Assembly (NCBI RefSeq): GCF_044465595.1 | Contig: NZ_JBITLV010000004.1 | Coordinates: 310,001 to 374,000 of the forward strand | Direction of reading: 5' to 3' | From: Spongisporangium articulatum | Lineage (GTDB): Bacteria; Actinomycetota; Actinomycetes; Actinomycetales; Kineosporiaceae | Length of the DNA: 64,000 bases | Part shown: positions 18,108-26,407 of the stretch, one piece after another | How positions within the stretch are numbered: position 1 is the stretch's first letter | Layout: each line of letters begins with the position of its first letter | The notes under the pieces: model-generated | What the model saw: the letters and a program-made list of their open reading frames with translations, nothing else | What the model was told of the DNA's origin: nothing | Database searches by the model: none | Program-made: the position numbers and the translations under genes

Positions 18108-19106
18108 ATGCCTCCCCTGACCGGTCCCGAGCCCGACGGGCTGCACCCCGTGCTGCGCACCGCGGCGTACGCCGTCGTGCGCCAGGGCGAGTCGGTGCTG
18201 CTGGCGCGCGCCTCGGAGCGGTCCGACTTCGAGGGCCGCTGGTTCCTGCCCGGCGGCGGCGTCCGGCACGGGGAGCACCCCCGGGACGGCGTGCTGCGTG
18301 AACTGCTGGAGGAGACGGGCGTCGTGGGGGCCCGGCCCCGCGCGCTGCTGGCCGACTCCGACGTGATCGACCTGCCGCACCGCGGCGCCCGGGTGCACAC
18401 GCTGCGCCTGCTCTACGACGTCACGACCAAGGAGCCGCCGGTGCTGCGCGCCGAGGCTGACGACACCACCGACGAGGCTCGCTTCGTCACCCCCGAGGAG
18501 CTCCGCCGCCTGCCCCTGATGCCTTTCGTGGCGCGGGTTCTCGGGCTGCCGGCGGACGAGGTCGAGGCGAGCGAGCCGAAGCGCCCGCTGCCGCTGGTCG
18601 ACCTGCCGCGGACCACGATCGTCCCCGACCCCGGTGGGGGTGAGCCCGGGGTCGCGGCCACGGGCGATGCCGAGCGCCCCGTCGTCGTCCAGCGCCCGGC
18701 CGCCTACGCCGCGCTGTTCCAGGACGAGCGCGTCCTGCTGGCGCACGTGACCGGGTCGAACGGCACCTGGACGCTGCCCGGCGGCGGCATCGACTTCGGC
18801 GAGCACCCGGTCGACGCGCTGATCCGGGAGATGTACGAGGAGACCGGCCTGCCGTTCACGCCCGGCCCGCTCCTCGACGTGATCAGCCGGCACTTCACCG
18901 GTCGTGCCCCGACCGGCCGGCTCGAGGACTTCCACGGCATCTCACTGGTCTACTCAGGGTCCGTCCCGGTCGGGCTCGAACCCCGGGTCACCGAGGTCGA
19001 CGGCTCGACCGACGCCGTCGCCTGGCACCACGTCGACGAACTCGACCGCATCCGGGCCGTGGCCACCGTGCACGAGGCGGTCCGCCGGTGGCGGCAGAGA
19101 CGCTGA
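18108..19106 (+). CDS. Tandem two-domain Nudix hydrolase
   Basis: 332 residues with two full Nudix domains. The first (residues ~15-145) has GGVRHGEHPRDGVLRELLEETG; the second (~190-325) has GGIDFGEHPVDALIREMYEETG. Both keep the REx2EE metal site. A Pro/Gly linker joins them (TTIVPDPGGGEPGVAATG). The ATG at 18108 lies seven bases after TACCGT (18095-18100), a leaderless arrangement; the GTG at 18105 is an alternative. The 3' end overlaps the methyltransferase gene by 19 bp. Substrates are unknown. Confidence 0.87.
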   Translation: MPPLTGPEPDGLHPVLRTAAYAVVRQGESVLLARASERSDFEGRWFLPGGGVRHGEHPRDGVLRELLEETGVVGARPRALLADSDVIDLPHRGARVHTLRLLYDVTTKEPPVLRAEADDTTDEARFVTPEELRRLPLMPFVARVLGLPADEVEASEPKRPLPLVDLPRTTIVPDPGGGEPGVAATGDAERPVVVQRPAAYAALFQDERVLLAHVTGSNGTWTLPGGGIDFGEHPVDALIREMYEETGLPFTPGPLLDVISRHFTGRAPTGRLEDFHGISLVYSGSVPVGLEPRVTEVDGSTDAVAWHHVDELDRIRAVATVHEAVRRWRQRR

Positions 19107-21211
19107 AGCCTCGGCTGCTCGCCGCCGCCGCGCGGGTGCCGGTCGAGCAGCGGGGGGAGGGGTGGCGGGCGGCCGCGGTGCTCGACGAGCTGCGCCGGGC
19201 GCAGGAGCAGGGGCAGTGGGACGACGTCCGCTCGCTCGCATCCGGGTACGACGCGCTGCTGCTGGTCACCCCGGTCGAGACCGCCGAGGGCGGGGTGGCG
19301 CTCGTGGCCGCCGGTTCGGGCGAGCGTCGCCGCCGCGGCGCGTTCAGCACCCCACCCGGTTACGCGGCGGAGCTCGCCGCCCGCGCCCTCCCTGCGGTGA
19401 TCATGGAAACTTCTACTGCTCCCGCGGCTGGTGTGGCGCGGGCGCAGAGTAGAAGTTTCCATGATCACCGCGAGAGGGTGGTCGTGGACCCGGCGTGCGG
19501 GGCCGGGGCGCTGCTGCGGGCGGCGCTGGCCCGGTTGCTGGCCCTCGGCGTCGCCCCGGCCGACGCGGCCCGGGCCGTGCACGGGGTGGACGACGACCCG
19601 GTGGCGGTCGCGCTGTGCCGAGCCGCGCTGCGGGCCGACCTTGCGGTGGCGGGCTTCGACTGTCCCGCAGAGGCTTTCGACGACCAGGTGGTGGTCGGCG
19701 ACGCGTTGCTCGGCCTCGACTGGGCCGCGACGTTCCCGCACGTGCTGGACCGGCCCGACGTGCCGCCCGCGGAAGTCACCGGCTGGCGGGGCGGTTTCGA
19801 CGCGGTCGTCGCCAACCCGCCGTGGGAGCGGATGAAGGTGCACGCCCGCGACTGGTCCGGTGAGCCGCCGCCCGGCCTGCGCACCGAACGGGCCGAGGCG
19901 GCGCGCGCCGTCCGGGCCGCCGGCCGGCACCCGCTGACCGGGGCCGGTGAACTGAACGCCTACCTGCCCTTCGTCGAGACCTGTTGGCGCCTGCTGGGTC
20001 CCGGTGGTCGGGCCGCCGTCCTGGTCCCGGCCGGGATCGCCTCCGACCGGTCCGCCGCCCGCCTGATCGAGGGGCTGGTCGCGGCCGGGGGGCTGGGCCG
20101 GCTGGACCTGATCGAGCCCGTGGAGCCCATCTTCGCGGGGGTCAGCGCCCGGATCGGGGTGGCGGTGATGGAGCTGGCGGCCGTGGGGGAGGCGCCCGGG
20201 GCGCGGATGGCGGTCGGCCTGCGCGACCCCGCCGAGCGCCCGGCGGACCGCGAGTTCCCCCTGACCGCCGACCTTCTGCGCACGGTGAACCCGAACACGG
20301 CCACCGCCCCGCTGTTCACGTCGACGGTGGACGCGCGGCTGGTCACCCGCGTGCACCGGGAGGTGCCGGTGCTGGCCCGGCGGGTGGCGTTCGACGGCGC
20401 GCCCCTCGACCCGCTGGTCGACGAGAACGGTTGGCAGGTGCGCCTGGTCACCTCGCTGCACATGACCCGCGACGCGCGCTGGTTCGCGACGGCCCCCGGT
20501 CCGGGGCTCGTCCCGCTCGTCGAGGCCAAGCACTGCGGCCTGCTCGACCCGCGCGGCGGCAGCACTCCCGCGCCCCGGTACTGGGTGCCCGAGAACCTGA
20601 TGCACGACCGCTACGGCGAACTGACCGCGCGCGGCTGGCTGGCCGGGTACCGCAACGTCGCCACCACCGACTCACCGCGCACGCTGCTGCCCACCCCGCT
20701 GCCGGTGACCGGGGTGGGCAACTCGATGCCCCTCGTGCACGCCCCCCGGCTGCCCCTCCTGCTGGCCGCGCTGGCCAGCCTGCCCGTCGACTACCTCCTG
20801 CGGCAGAAGCACACCGGCGCCAACGTGAACTTCTTCAAGCTGGAGCAGGTGCCGGTCCCGCCACCGGCCGCCTACGACGCCGAGGCCCCCTGGGCGCGGG
20901 GCCGCACGGTGGGCGAGTGGGTCACCGAACGGCTCGTCGCGGCCGTGCACTGGCCGGACGACGGGAGCCTGGCCGGTCTCGCGGCCGAGCTGGGCGTGCG
21001 GCCGGGTCCCTCCACCGCGGCGACCCGCGCCCAGGCGCGGGCCGAACTCGACGCCGCCCACGCCGTCCTGCTGGGCTTCTCCCGGGCCGACCTGACCCAC
21101 GCGATCGGCACGTTCGGTGCGTTACGGGCGCGAGAAGTGGCGGCCACCGGGCGGTTCGGTACGGCTGAACGGGTCACCGCCGCGTTCTCGACCCTGTGCC
21201 CGGACGGCTGA
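19088..21211 (+). CDS. N6-adenine DNA methyltransferase-like protein (Eco57I type), orphan
   Basis: 707 residues. The SAM-binding motif I DPACGAG is at 134-140, the catalytic motif IV NPPW at 243-246, and the pre-motif STPPGYAAELA at 88-97. The ~400 residues after the catalytic core include NYRNVATTDSPRT-like and DYLLRQKHTGANVNFFKLEQVPVP segments typical of target recognition domains of type IIG/Eco57I-like enzymes. I see no nuclease domain and no restriction or BREX partner nearby. Residues 103-128 are encoded by a 78-bp palindrome. The GTG start overlaps the Nudix gene by 19 bp. Confidence 0.82.
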   Translation: MAAETLKPRLLAAAARVPVEQRGEGWRAAAVLDELRRAQEQGQWDDVRSLASGYDALLLVTPVETAEGGVALVAAGSGERRRRGAFSTPPGYAAELAARALPAVIMETSTAPAAGVARAQSRSFHDHRERVVVDPACGAGALLRAALARLLALGVAPADAARAVHGVDDDPVAVALCRAALRADLAVAGFDCPAEAFDDQVVVGDALLGLDWAATFPHVLDRPDVPPAEVTGWRGGFDAVVANPPWERMKVHARDWSGEPPPGLRTERAEAARAVRAAGRHPLTGAGELNAYLPFVETCWRLLGPGGRAAVLVPAGIASDRSAARLIEGLVAAGGLGRLDLIEPVEPIFAGVSARIGVAVMELAAVGEAPGARMAVGLRDPAERPADREFPLTADLLRTVNPNTATAPLFTSTVDARLVTRVHREVPVLARRVAFDGAPLDPLVDENGWQVRLVTSLHMTRDARWFATAPGPGLVPLVEAKHCGLLDPRGGSTPAPRYWVPENLMHDRYGELTARGWLAGYRNVATTDSPRTLLPTPLPVTGVGNSMPLVHAPRLPLLLAALASLPVDYLLRQKHTGANVNFFKLEQVPVPPPAAYDAEAPWARGRTVGEWVTERLVAAVHWPDDGSLAGLAAELGVRPGPSTAATRAQARAELDAAHAVLLGFSRADLTHAIGTFGALRAREVAATGRFGTAERVTAAFSTLCPDG
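19394..19471. repeat. 78-bp palindrome inserted in frame in the methyltransferase gene
   Basis: The arms 19394-19417 and 19448-19471 are exact 24-bp inverted copies containing GGTGATCATGGAAACTTC. A further CCCGCG/CGCGGG stem (19421-19426 with 19437-19442) lies inside the 30-nt loop. The element is 26 codons long and preserves the frame, adding residues 103-128 between the STPP segment and motif I of the methyltransferase. The 24-bp arm is far longer than chance allows. Confidence 0.92.
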
Positions 21212-21286
21212 GCGTTCACCGCCGGGTCGTCGGCCCGTCATGTCGATTCGACCGGCTGCCCGTCTGCGCCCGCCACGCTGCCGCGC

Positions 21287-22303
21287 ATGGTTGTCGTGAT
21301 CGGACACCGGGGGGCCAGCGGCTACCGCCCGGAGCACACTTTGGCGGGGTACGAGCTGGCGGCCCGGCTGGGCGCCGACTACCTCGAACCGGACCTCGTG
21401 GTGACCGCGGACGGTGAGCTGGTCTGCCGGCACGAGCCCGAGCTGAGCGGCACCACCGACGTGGCCGCCCACCGCCGCTTCGCCGACCGTCGCCGCACGA
21501 CCGAGATCGACGGCACGGAGGTGAGCGGCTGGTTCGTGCACGACTTCACGCTCGACGAGCTGCGCACCCTGCGGGTCAAGGAGCGGCTGCCGCACCTGCG
21601 ACCCGGGAACACCACGTACGACGGCCGGTTCGCGATCCCGACGTTCGAGGAGCTGCTGCAGCTGCGGGTGTCGCTGTCGGTCGAGCTGGACCGCGAGATC
21701 GGCGTCTACCCCGAGACCAAGCACCCGTCGCTGTTCCGCGAGCTGGGCCTGCCGCAGGAGCAGCGCCTGGTCGACCTGCTGGAGACGTACGGGCTGAACG
21801 CCGCCCAGGCGCCGGTCTGCGTCCAGTCGTTCGAGCCGGGCAGCCTGCGCCGGCTGCGCGAGCTGGGGCTGCTGGCCACCGGCGTGCAGCTGCTGAGCAG
21901 CGCCGGGGCGCCGTGGGAGGTCGAGGTGGCCGGGGGGCGGCACGGTTACCCGGAGATGGTGACCCCGGCCGGGCTGCGCGAGATCTCGACCTACGCGCAG
22001 GCGATCGGGCCGGCCAAGGGGCAGCTGCTGAGGCGCTCCAGCATCGGGCTGGGCGCCTCGACGGGCCTCGTCGGGGCCGCCCACGACGCCGGGCTGCTGG
22101 TGCACGCCTACACGTTCCGGGCCGAGAACACGTTCCTGCCGGTCGGCCTGCGCCGCGGGGAGGACCCGGCGGGGGAGGGTGACGCGCTGGGCGAACTGCT
22201 GGCCTACCTGCGGATCGGGGTGGACGGCGTGTTCGCCGACCACCCCGACCTCGCCCTGCGCGCGGTGGCGCTGCTGCAGCTGGAGCGCAGCGCCGCCGTG
22301 TGA
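21287..22303 (+). CDS. Glycerophosphodiester phosphodiesterase
   Basis: 338 residues of the GlpQ/UgpQ TIM-barrel family: HRGASGYRPEHT at 7-18 (catalytic His7, Arg8, Glu17), metal ligands Glu34 and Asp36 in YLEPDLV, second catalytic His49 in CRHEPEL, then the ELD and ETKHP blocks, ending with VDGVFADHPD. It hydrolyses glycerophosphodiesters to glycerol-3-phosphate and an alcohol. There is no clear signal peptide, although GlpQ-type length and the long insert (residues 55-115) are typical of exported enzymes, so location is uncertain. Confidence 0.92.
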   Translation: MVVVIGHRGASGYRPEHTLAGYELAARLGADYLEPDLVVTADGELVCRHEPELSGTTDVAAHRRFADRRRTTEIDGTEVSGWFVHDFTLDELRTLRVKERLPHLRPGNTTYDGRFAIPTFEELLQLRVSLSVELDREIGVYPETKHPSLFRELGLPQEQRLVDLLETYGLNAAQAPVCVQSFEPGSLRRLRELGLLATGVQLLSSAGAPWEVEVAGGRHGYPEMVTPAGLREISTYAQAIGPAKGQLLRRSSIGLGASTGLVGAAHDAGLLVHAYTFRAENTFLPVGLRRGEDPAGEGDALGELLAYLRIGVDGVFADHPDLALRAVALLQLERSAAV

Positions 22304-22305
22304 AG

Positions 22306-22608
22306 TCAGTCCCGCCGGGCGCCGACGATCAGCAGCACCCCGCAGCCGATCATCAGGGCCAGCACCGTCGTGCCCAGGTCGACGTTCATCGACGTGGTGG
22401 TGTCGATCAGGCTGAGCGTCGCGATGGCCAGGAGGATGACCCCCAGGACCACGGTCCGCATCCGCAGCGGCCGGGTGACGGGTTCGACGATCGCCGAGTG
22501 CGTCGGCGGGACAACCGTTTCCGCGGGCGGAGGGGCGGTCGACGGGTCGGTCGACGGGTCGATCGACGGCAGTTCGCTGGTCGGCTGGTCACTCGTCGGC
22601 TGGCTCAT
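22306..22608 (-). CDS. Small two-helix membrane protein
   Basis: 100 residues: a Ser/Thr/Pro-rich N-terminal 45 residues, then two hydrophobic helices (TVVLGVILLAIATLSLI and TTVLALMIGCGVLLIVGA). The family is not recognised. It overlaps the end of the upstream PspC/LiaF-like gene by 4 bp (ATGA), so it is almost certainly co-translated and may belong to the same envelope-stress module. Confidence 0.75.
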   Translation of the reverse strand: MSQPTSDQPTSELPSIDPSTDPSTAPPPAETVVPPTHSAIVEPVTRPLRMRTVVLGVILLAIATLSLIDTTTSMNVDLGTTVLALMIGCGVLLIVGARRD

Positions 22609-24140
22609 TTCGCACTCTCCGATGCGCTCGGGGTGGTCGTGGCGGTCGGCGTCGCGGCCGCCGTGGACGTCTGCAGTTCGATCTGCCCGCCGCCCTGACG
22701 GATCGCCACCCGTAGGCGCGGCTCGCCGTCCGGCCCGGAGGTGTACCTGAGGTGCACGCGACCGGCGCCCTGGCTGTCGTGCGTCTTCCCGGCGAAGTCG
22801 ACGACCTCGCCGCCGCCCTGGTCGACGGTCACCTCGGCCGGCACGTCCGCGGGGAGGACGACGACCATGTGCCCGGCGCCCATCCGGATCGGCACGGCCA
22901 GGGCCCCGGTGCCGACCGCCTTCACGAGGGCCGGGTCGTCCAGGCTCACGGTCAGCTCACCGAAGCCCATCGTCAGGCCGTCGCGGGCCTCGGCGGCCGT
23001 GGTCGGCGCCCAGTCGCGGTCGCCGGCGAAGATCACCGTCTGGTCCGAGCGGATGCCCTCGTGGTGCACGCCCGTGCCGATCAGCACGCCGAAGGCCATG
23101 AGGACGGCGGCGAAGCTCAGGAAGCCCGCCCGGCGGCCGTTCAGCCCGGCGATCACGACGCCCACGGCCAGCGTGGCCAGCGCGGCGCCGGCCGCGACGA
23201 GGGCCTGCTCACCGCCCGTGTGGTCTCCCGTTCCGGCCAGCGCGAAACCGGCCACGGCGGCCAGCAGCGCCAGCCCCAGGAAGGCCCGGGTGATCCGGCC
23301 CGAGGGCGCGCTGGCCGCGCGGCGGCCCGGCGTGAACGGGGGGAGCGGGGCCGCCGGCCGGGTGAGGGTCGCCGTGCCACCCACGCCGCCGGGATGACTG
23401 GCACTCGCCGGGTGACCGGCCGACCCGTAGGCCTGGGCGTAGGTCTGCCCGTAGGGCTGGGTGCGGCTGGAGCCGAACGGCTCGGACGGCGGGGGCACCG
23501 GGCCGGTGCCGGGCGTGCCGGGCGTGCCGGTAGTGCCGGGAGTGCCGGTGGCGTCGGGGGTTCCGGGGGGCGGGGTGGTCGGGCCGCCCCAGCCGCCGGG
23601 CAGGCCGCCCGGCCGGTTGCGGGACCACAGGACGACGCCGCCCACGATCAGCGCGGCGACCAGCAGGCCGCCGGGGAACCAGAAGGCGTCGTGGCGGCCC
23701 CACCACCACGGGCCGGGCCCGCCGCCGGACAGGCCGAGCACGGTGACGATCGAGGCGCCGACGAAGCCGGCCGTGACGTCACCGCTGAGGACCTGCTGGG
23801 CGTGGATGCGGCCGTCGGGCTCGGGCAGGAAGAGCCAGGCCAGGCCGTAGAGCAGGACGCCGACGCCGAAGAACAGCGTGAGCGCGACGAAGACGCCGCG
23901 CACCAGCAGCGGGTCGAGCGCCCAGCGCCGGGCGATCCCGGCGGCCGCGCCGGAGAGCCAGCGACCGTCGTCCGGGCGGTAGATGCCCAGCTCCCGGATG
24001 CTGGCGAAGAACCCGGCCCCCGGGGATTCCGGACCGGGCGGTCCGGCGGGTGGCCCGGGGGGGCTCCCGTAGGGCGGGGGCGGCGGCGGGGTGGCCGCGG
24101 TCTCGTCGTGTCCCCCCTCGGGGGGCAGGTTCGTGGTCAT
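22605..24140 (-). CDS. PspC domain membrane protein with LiaF-like C-terminus
   Basis: 511 residues from the ATG at 24140 (MTTNLPPEGG). After a Pro/Gly-rich stretch comes a PspC domain (ELGIYRPDDGRWLSGAAAGIARRWALDPLLVRGVFVALTLF, with a membrane helix). Several more helices follow, a long Gly/Thr/Pro linker, and a final domain (MGFGELTVSLDDPALVKAVGTGALAVPIRMGAGHMVVVLPADV) like the beta-helical LiaF/toast-rack C-terminus. In actinobacteria such proteins sit opposite a PspC-kinase and are thought to sense or dampen envelope stress. The divergent kinase starts 124 bp away. Confidence 0.85.
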   Translation of the reverse strand: MTTNLPPEGGHDETAATPPPPPPYGSPPGPPAGPPGPESPGAGFFASIRELGIYRPDDGRWLSGAAAGIARRWALDPLLVRGVFVALTLFFGVGVLLYGLAWLFLPEPDGRIHAQQVLSGDVTAGFVGASIVTVLGLSGGGPGPWWWGRHDAFWFPGGLLVAALIVGGVVLWSRNRPGGLPGGWGGPTTPPPGTPDATGTPGTTGTPGTPGTGPVPPPSEPFGSSRTQPYGQTYAQAYGSAGHPASASHPGGVGGTATLTRPAAPLPPFTPGRRAASAPSGRITRAFLGLALLAAVAGFALAGTGDHTGGEQALVAAGAALATLAVGVVIAGLNGRRAGFLSFAAVLMAFGVLIGTGVHHEGIRSDQTVIFAGDRDWAPTTAAEARDGLTMGFGELTVSLDDPALVKAVGTGALAVPIRMGAGHMVVVLPADVPAEVTVDQGGGEVVDFAGKTHDSQGAGRVHLRYTSGPDGEPRLRVAIRQGGGQIELQTSTAAATPTATTTPSASESAK

Positions 24141-24264
24141 GGCATCGATCCTGCTGTCACGTGGCTGTCCGAGGCGATCCGGTAACACCCCGAGGTCACC
24201 CTGATCCTGTTCCGGGGTCACACCCTGAGGCCAGGGGCCAAGGTCCCGTGCCACCCTGGACGCG
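24141..24264. promoter_or_regulatory. Divergent promoter region of the PspC two-component locus
   Basis: 124 bp between the PspC gene and the kinase gene. It holds two spaced copies of GGTCAC(AC)CCTGA (near 24197 and 24217) separated by about two helical turns and an imperfect dyad ACCCCG...CGGGGT. These are candidate binding sites for the response regulator. I do not see a clear -35/-10 pair. Confidence 0.35.
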
Positions 24265-25650
24265 ATGAGCAGCACCGCCTTCCCCTCAGGCCCGGGCGCG
24301 CCCTTCCAGGTGCCGGTCCGGCCTCCACTGCTGCGCCCGACCGCCGACCGCAAGCTGGCCGGCGTCGCGGCCGGGGTGGCCGACCACCTCGAGCTGCCCG
24401 TGCGGGCCGTGCGGATCGCCTTCGTCGTCGCCGCCCTGCTGGGCGGGCCGGGGGTCGTGCTCTACGCCTGGCTGTGGGCCCTCGTCCCCTCCAGCCGCAA
24501 CTACGACCCGGCCCGGCGGGTGGTGCCCGCGCCGGTGGTACCGGCCCCGGCGGCGGCCGCCCCACCGGCCGGCGCCCCCGCCGTCCCGCCGGTGAGCACC
24601 GCGGGCCCCGCGCCCGTCCCGCCCCCGCCGGCGGACGTCGTCCCGCCGCCGGCCCTGGACGAGGCCCGCCCGGTGCGCTGGCGGGCCCGGACCGACCTGT
24701 TGGCCGGCGTGTTCCTGCTCGCCGCGGGAGCGGTGCTGCTGGCCAACCGGCTCGACGTGAACGTGAAACCCGGTCTGACGCTGCCCCTCCTGATCGTCGC
24801 GGCCGGGGCGGTGATCGCCTACGCGCAGCTCGACGAGTCCGACCGGGCCCGCTGGTTCGGCACGGGCGTAGGCAGCCGTGCCGCGACGTTGCGACTGGGG
24901 CTCGGGCTGGTGCTGGTGATCGCCGGGATCCTGCTGCTCGTCGTCCAGGACACGGACGTCGTGGTCCTGACCCGCACGGTGCTGGCCGCGGTCGCGGTGC
25001 TGGGCGGGGTGGTCGTGGTACTGGCCCCGTGGGGGGTGCGGCTGTGGCGCGACCTCGACCGCGAGCGGGCCGCCGCGGCGCGGGAGGCGGAGCGCGCCGA
25101 CATCGCCGCCCACCTGCACGACTCGGTGCTGCAGACGCTGGCGCTGATCCAGCGCCGCTCCGACAGCCCCACGGAGGTGGCTCGCCTCGCCCGAGCCCAG
25201 GAACGCGACCTGCGGGGCTGGATCTACGGCGGCGTGAACGCCGGCACCGGCACGGTCGCGGCCCGGGTCGCCGAGCTGGCCGCGGTGGCCGAGGACCTGT
25301 ACGGCGCCGTGGTCGACGTGGTGACGGTCGGCGACCGGGACGTCGACGAGCGGCTCGAAGCCCTGCTCGCCGCGCTGCGGGAGGCGATCGCCAACGCGGC
25401 CCGGCACGCGGGGACGCCGGTTCAGGTGTACGTGGAGTTCGGGCCCTCCGAGGTCGAGGCCTTCGTCCGCGACCGGGGGCCCGGGTTCGTGGTGGACGAC
25501 GTCGGCGAGGACCGGTTGGGTGTGCGGGAGTCGATCATCGGCAGGATGGAGCGGCACGGCGGGTCGGCCCGGGTGGTCAGCACGCCGGGCGAGGGCACCG
25601 AGGTGCGGCTGCTCATGCCGTGCGTCGCTGAGGGCGAGGAGGCGCGATGA
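24265..25650 (+). CDS. PspC-domain sensor histidine kinase (NarL/LiaS type)
   Basis: 461 residues. The N-terminal PspC domain (RPTADRKLAGVAAGVADHLELPVRAVRIAFVVAALLGG) is followed by a Pro/Ala linker and four to five membrane helices, then a HisKA_3-type dimerisation region with His285 in AAHLHDSVLQTLALIQRR and an ATPase domain (REAIANAARHAG, RDRGPGFVVDD, GRMERHGGSARV, GEGTEVRLLMP). It should phosphorylate the response regulator, whose gene overlaps its stop by 4 bp. Confidence 0.95.
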   Translation: MSSTAFPSGPGAPFQVPVRPPLLRPTADRKLAGVAAGVADHLELPVRAVRIAFVVAALLGGPGVVLYAWLWALVPSSRNYDPARRVVPAPVVPAPAAAAPPAGAPAVPPVSTAGPAPVPPPPADVVPPPALDEARPVRWRARTDLLAGVFLLAAGAVLLANRLDVNVKPGLTLPLLIVAAGAVIAYAQLDESDRARWFGTGVGSRAATLRLGLGLVLVIAGILLLVVQDTDVVVLTRTVLAAVAVLGGVVVVLAPWGVRLWRDLDRERAAAAREAERADIAAHLHDSVLQTLALIQRRSDSPTEVARLARAQERDLRGWIYGGVNAGTGTVAARVAELAAVAEDLYGAVVDVVTVGDRDVDERLEALLAALREAIANAARHAGTPVQVYVEFGPSEVEAFVRDRGPGFVVDDVGEDRLGVRESIIGRMERHGGSARVVSTPGEGTEVRLLMPCVAEGEEAR

Positions 25651-26339
25651 CCGGCGTGGGCGCGGTGCGCGTGGCGATCGTGGACGACCACCGGGTGTTC
25701 CGCAGCGGCGTGCGCGCCGAGCTGGCCTCGGCCGTGACCGCCGGGCGGCTGGCCGTCGTGGGTGAGGCCGGGGACGTCGAGGAGGCGGTGGCGCTGGTCG
25801 CGTCCACCCGGCCCGACGTGGTGCTCCTGGACGTGCACCTGCCGGGCGGGCTGGAGCGCCCGGGTGGCCGAGAGGTGTTGCAGCGCGCGGGTTCCACGAC
25901 GACCGAGGCCGGGGGGCCGGTGCGGTTCCTGGCGTTGTCGGTGTCGGACGCCGCCGAGGACGTCATCGCCGTGATCCGGGCCGGGGCGCGGGGCTACGTC
26001 ACCAAGACGATCAGCGGTGACGAGCTGGTGGAGGCCATCCTCAAGGTCGCGGGCGGGGACGCCGTGTTCTCGCCCCGGCTGGCCGGTTTCGTGCTCGACG
26101 CCTTCGGTACCGGCGCCGGTGAGGTGGCCGCGGTGGACGACGAACTGGACCGGCTGTCGGCCCGCGAGCGCGAGGTGATGCGCCTGATCGCCCGCGGCTA
26201 CGCCTACAAGGAGGTGGCCAAGGAGCTGTACATCTCCGTGAAGACCGTCGAGACCCACGTCTCCGCGGTGCTGCGGAAGCTGCAGCTGTCGTCGCGGCAC
26301 GAACTCACCCGCTGGGCCGCCGACCGCCGGTTGCTCTGA
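25647..26339 (+). CDS. LuxR/NarL-type response regulator
   Basis: 230 residues. The receiver domain has phosphoacceptor Asp62 in VVLLDVHLPGG, the acidic pair in IVDDHRVFR and the conserved Lys in GYVTKTI. The C-terminal LuxR HTH runs LSAREREVMRLIARGYAYKEVAKELYISVKTVETHVSAVLRKL. It is co-translated with the kinase (ATGA overlap). The inverted repeat just downstream belongs to the next, convergent unit and may also terminate this operon. Confidence 0.96.
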   Translation: MTGVGAVRVAIVDDHRVFRSGVRAELASAVTAGRLAVVGEAGDVEEAVALVASTRPDVVLLDVHLPGGLERPGGREVLQRAGSTTTEAGGPVRFLALSVSDAAEDVIAVIRAGARGYVTKTISGDELVEAILKVAGGDAVFSPRLAGFVLDAFGTGAGEVAAVDDELDRLSAREREVMRLIARGYAYKEVAKELYISVKTVETHVSAVLRKLQLSSRHELTRWAADRRLL

Positions 26340-26344
26340 GGTCT

Positions 26345-26407
26345 GGTCCCCGAATCGGTTGCCACCGCCGGGCGAGCGGGCCTCATGGCAACCGAAACGG
26401 GGGCACC
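26345..26407. repeat. Palindrome a of unit 1, at the 3' end of the DUF559 gene
   Basis: The arms 26345-26364 and 26386-26407 pair through an exact TCGGTTGCCA/TGGCAACCGA stem plus an outer CCCCG/CGGGG-rich stem with small mismatches. The stop codon and last five to six codons of the minus-strand gene lie inside the right arm. The left arm is nearly identical (19 of 20) to a stretch of the palindrome on the other side of the gene. It starts 5 bp after the response regulator stop and may double as a terminator. Confidence 0.85.

Noticed and set aside
19088..21211. PglX of a BREX phage-defence system
   Set aside because: Protein is shorter than PglX and no brxA, brxB, brxC, pglZ or brxL homologue is nearby.
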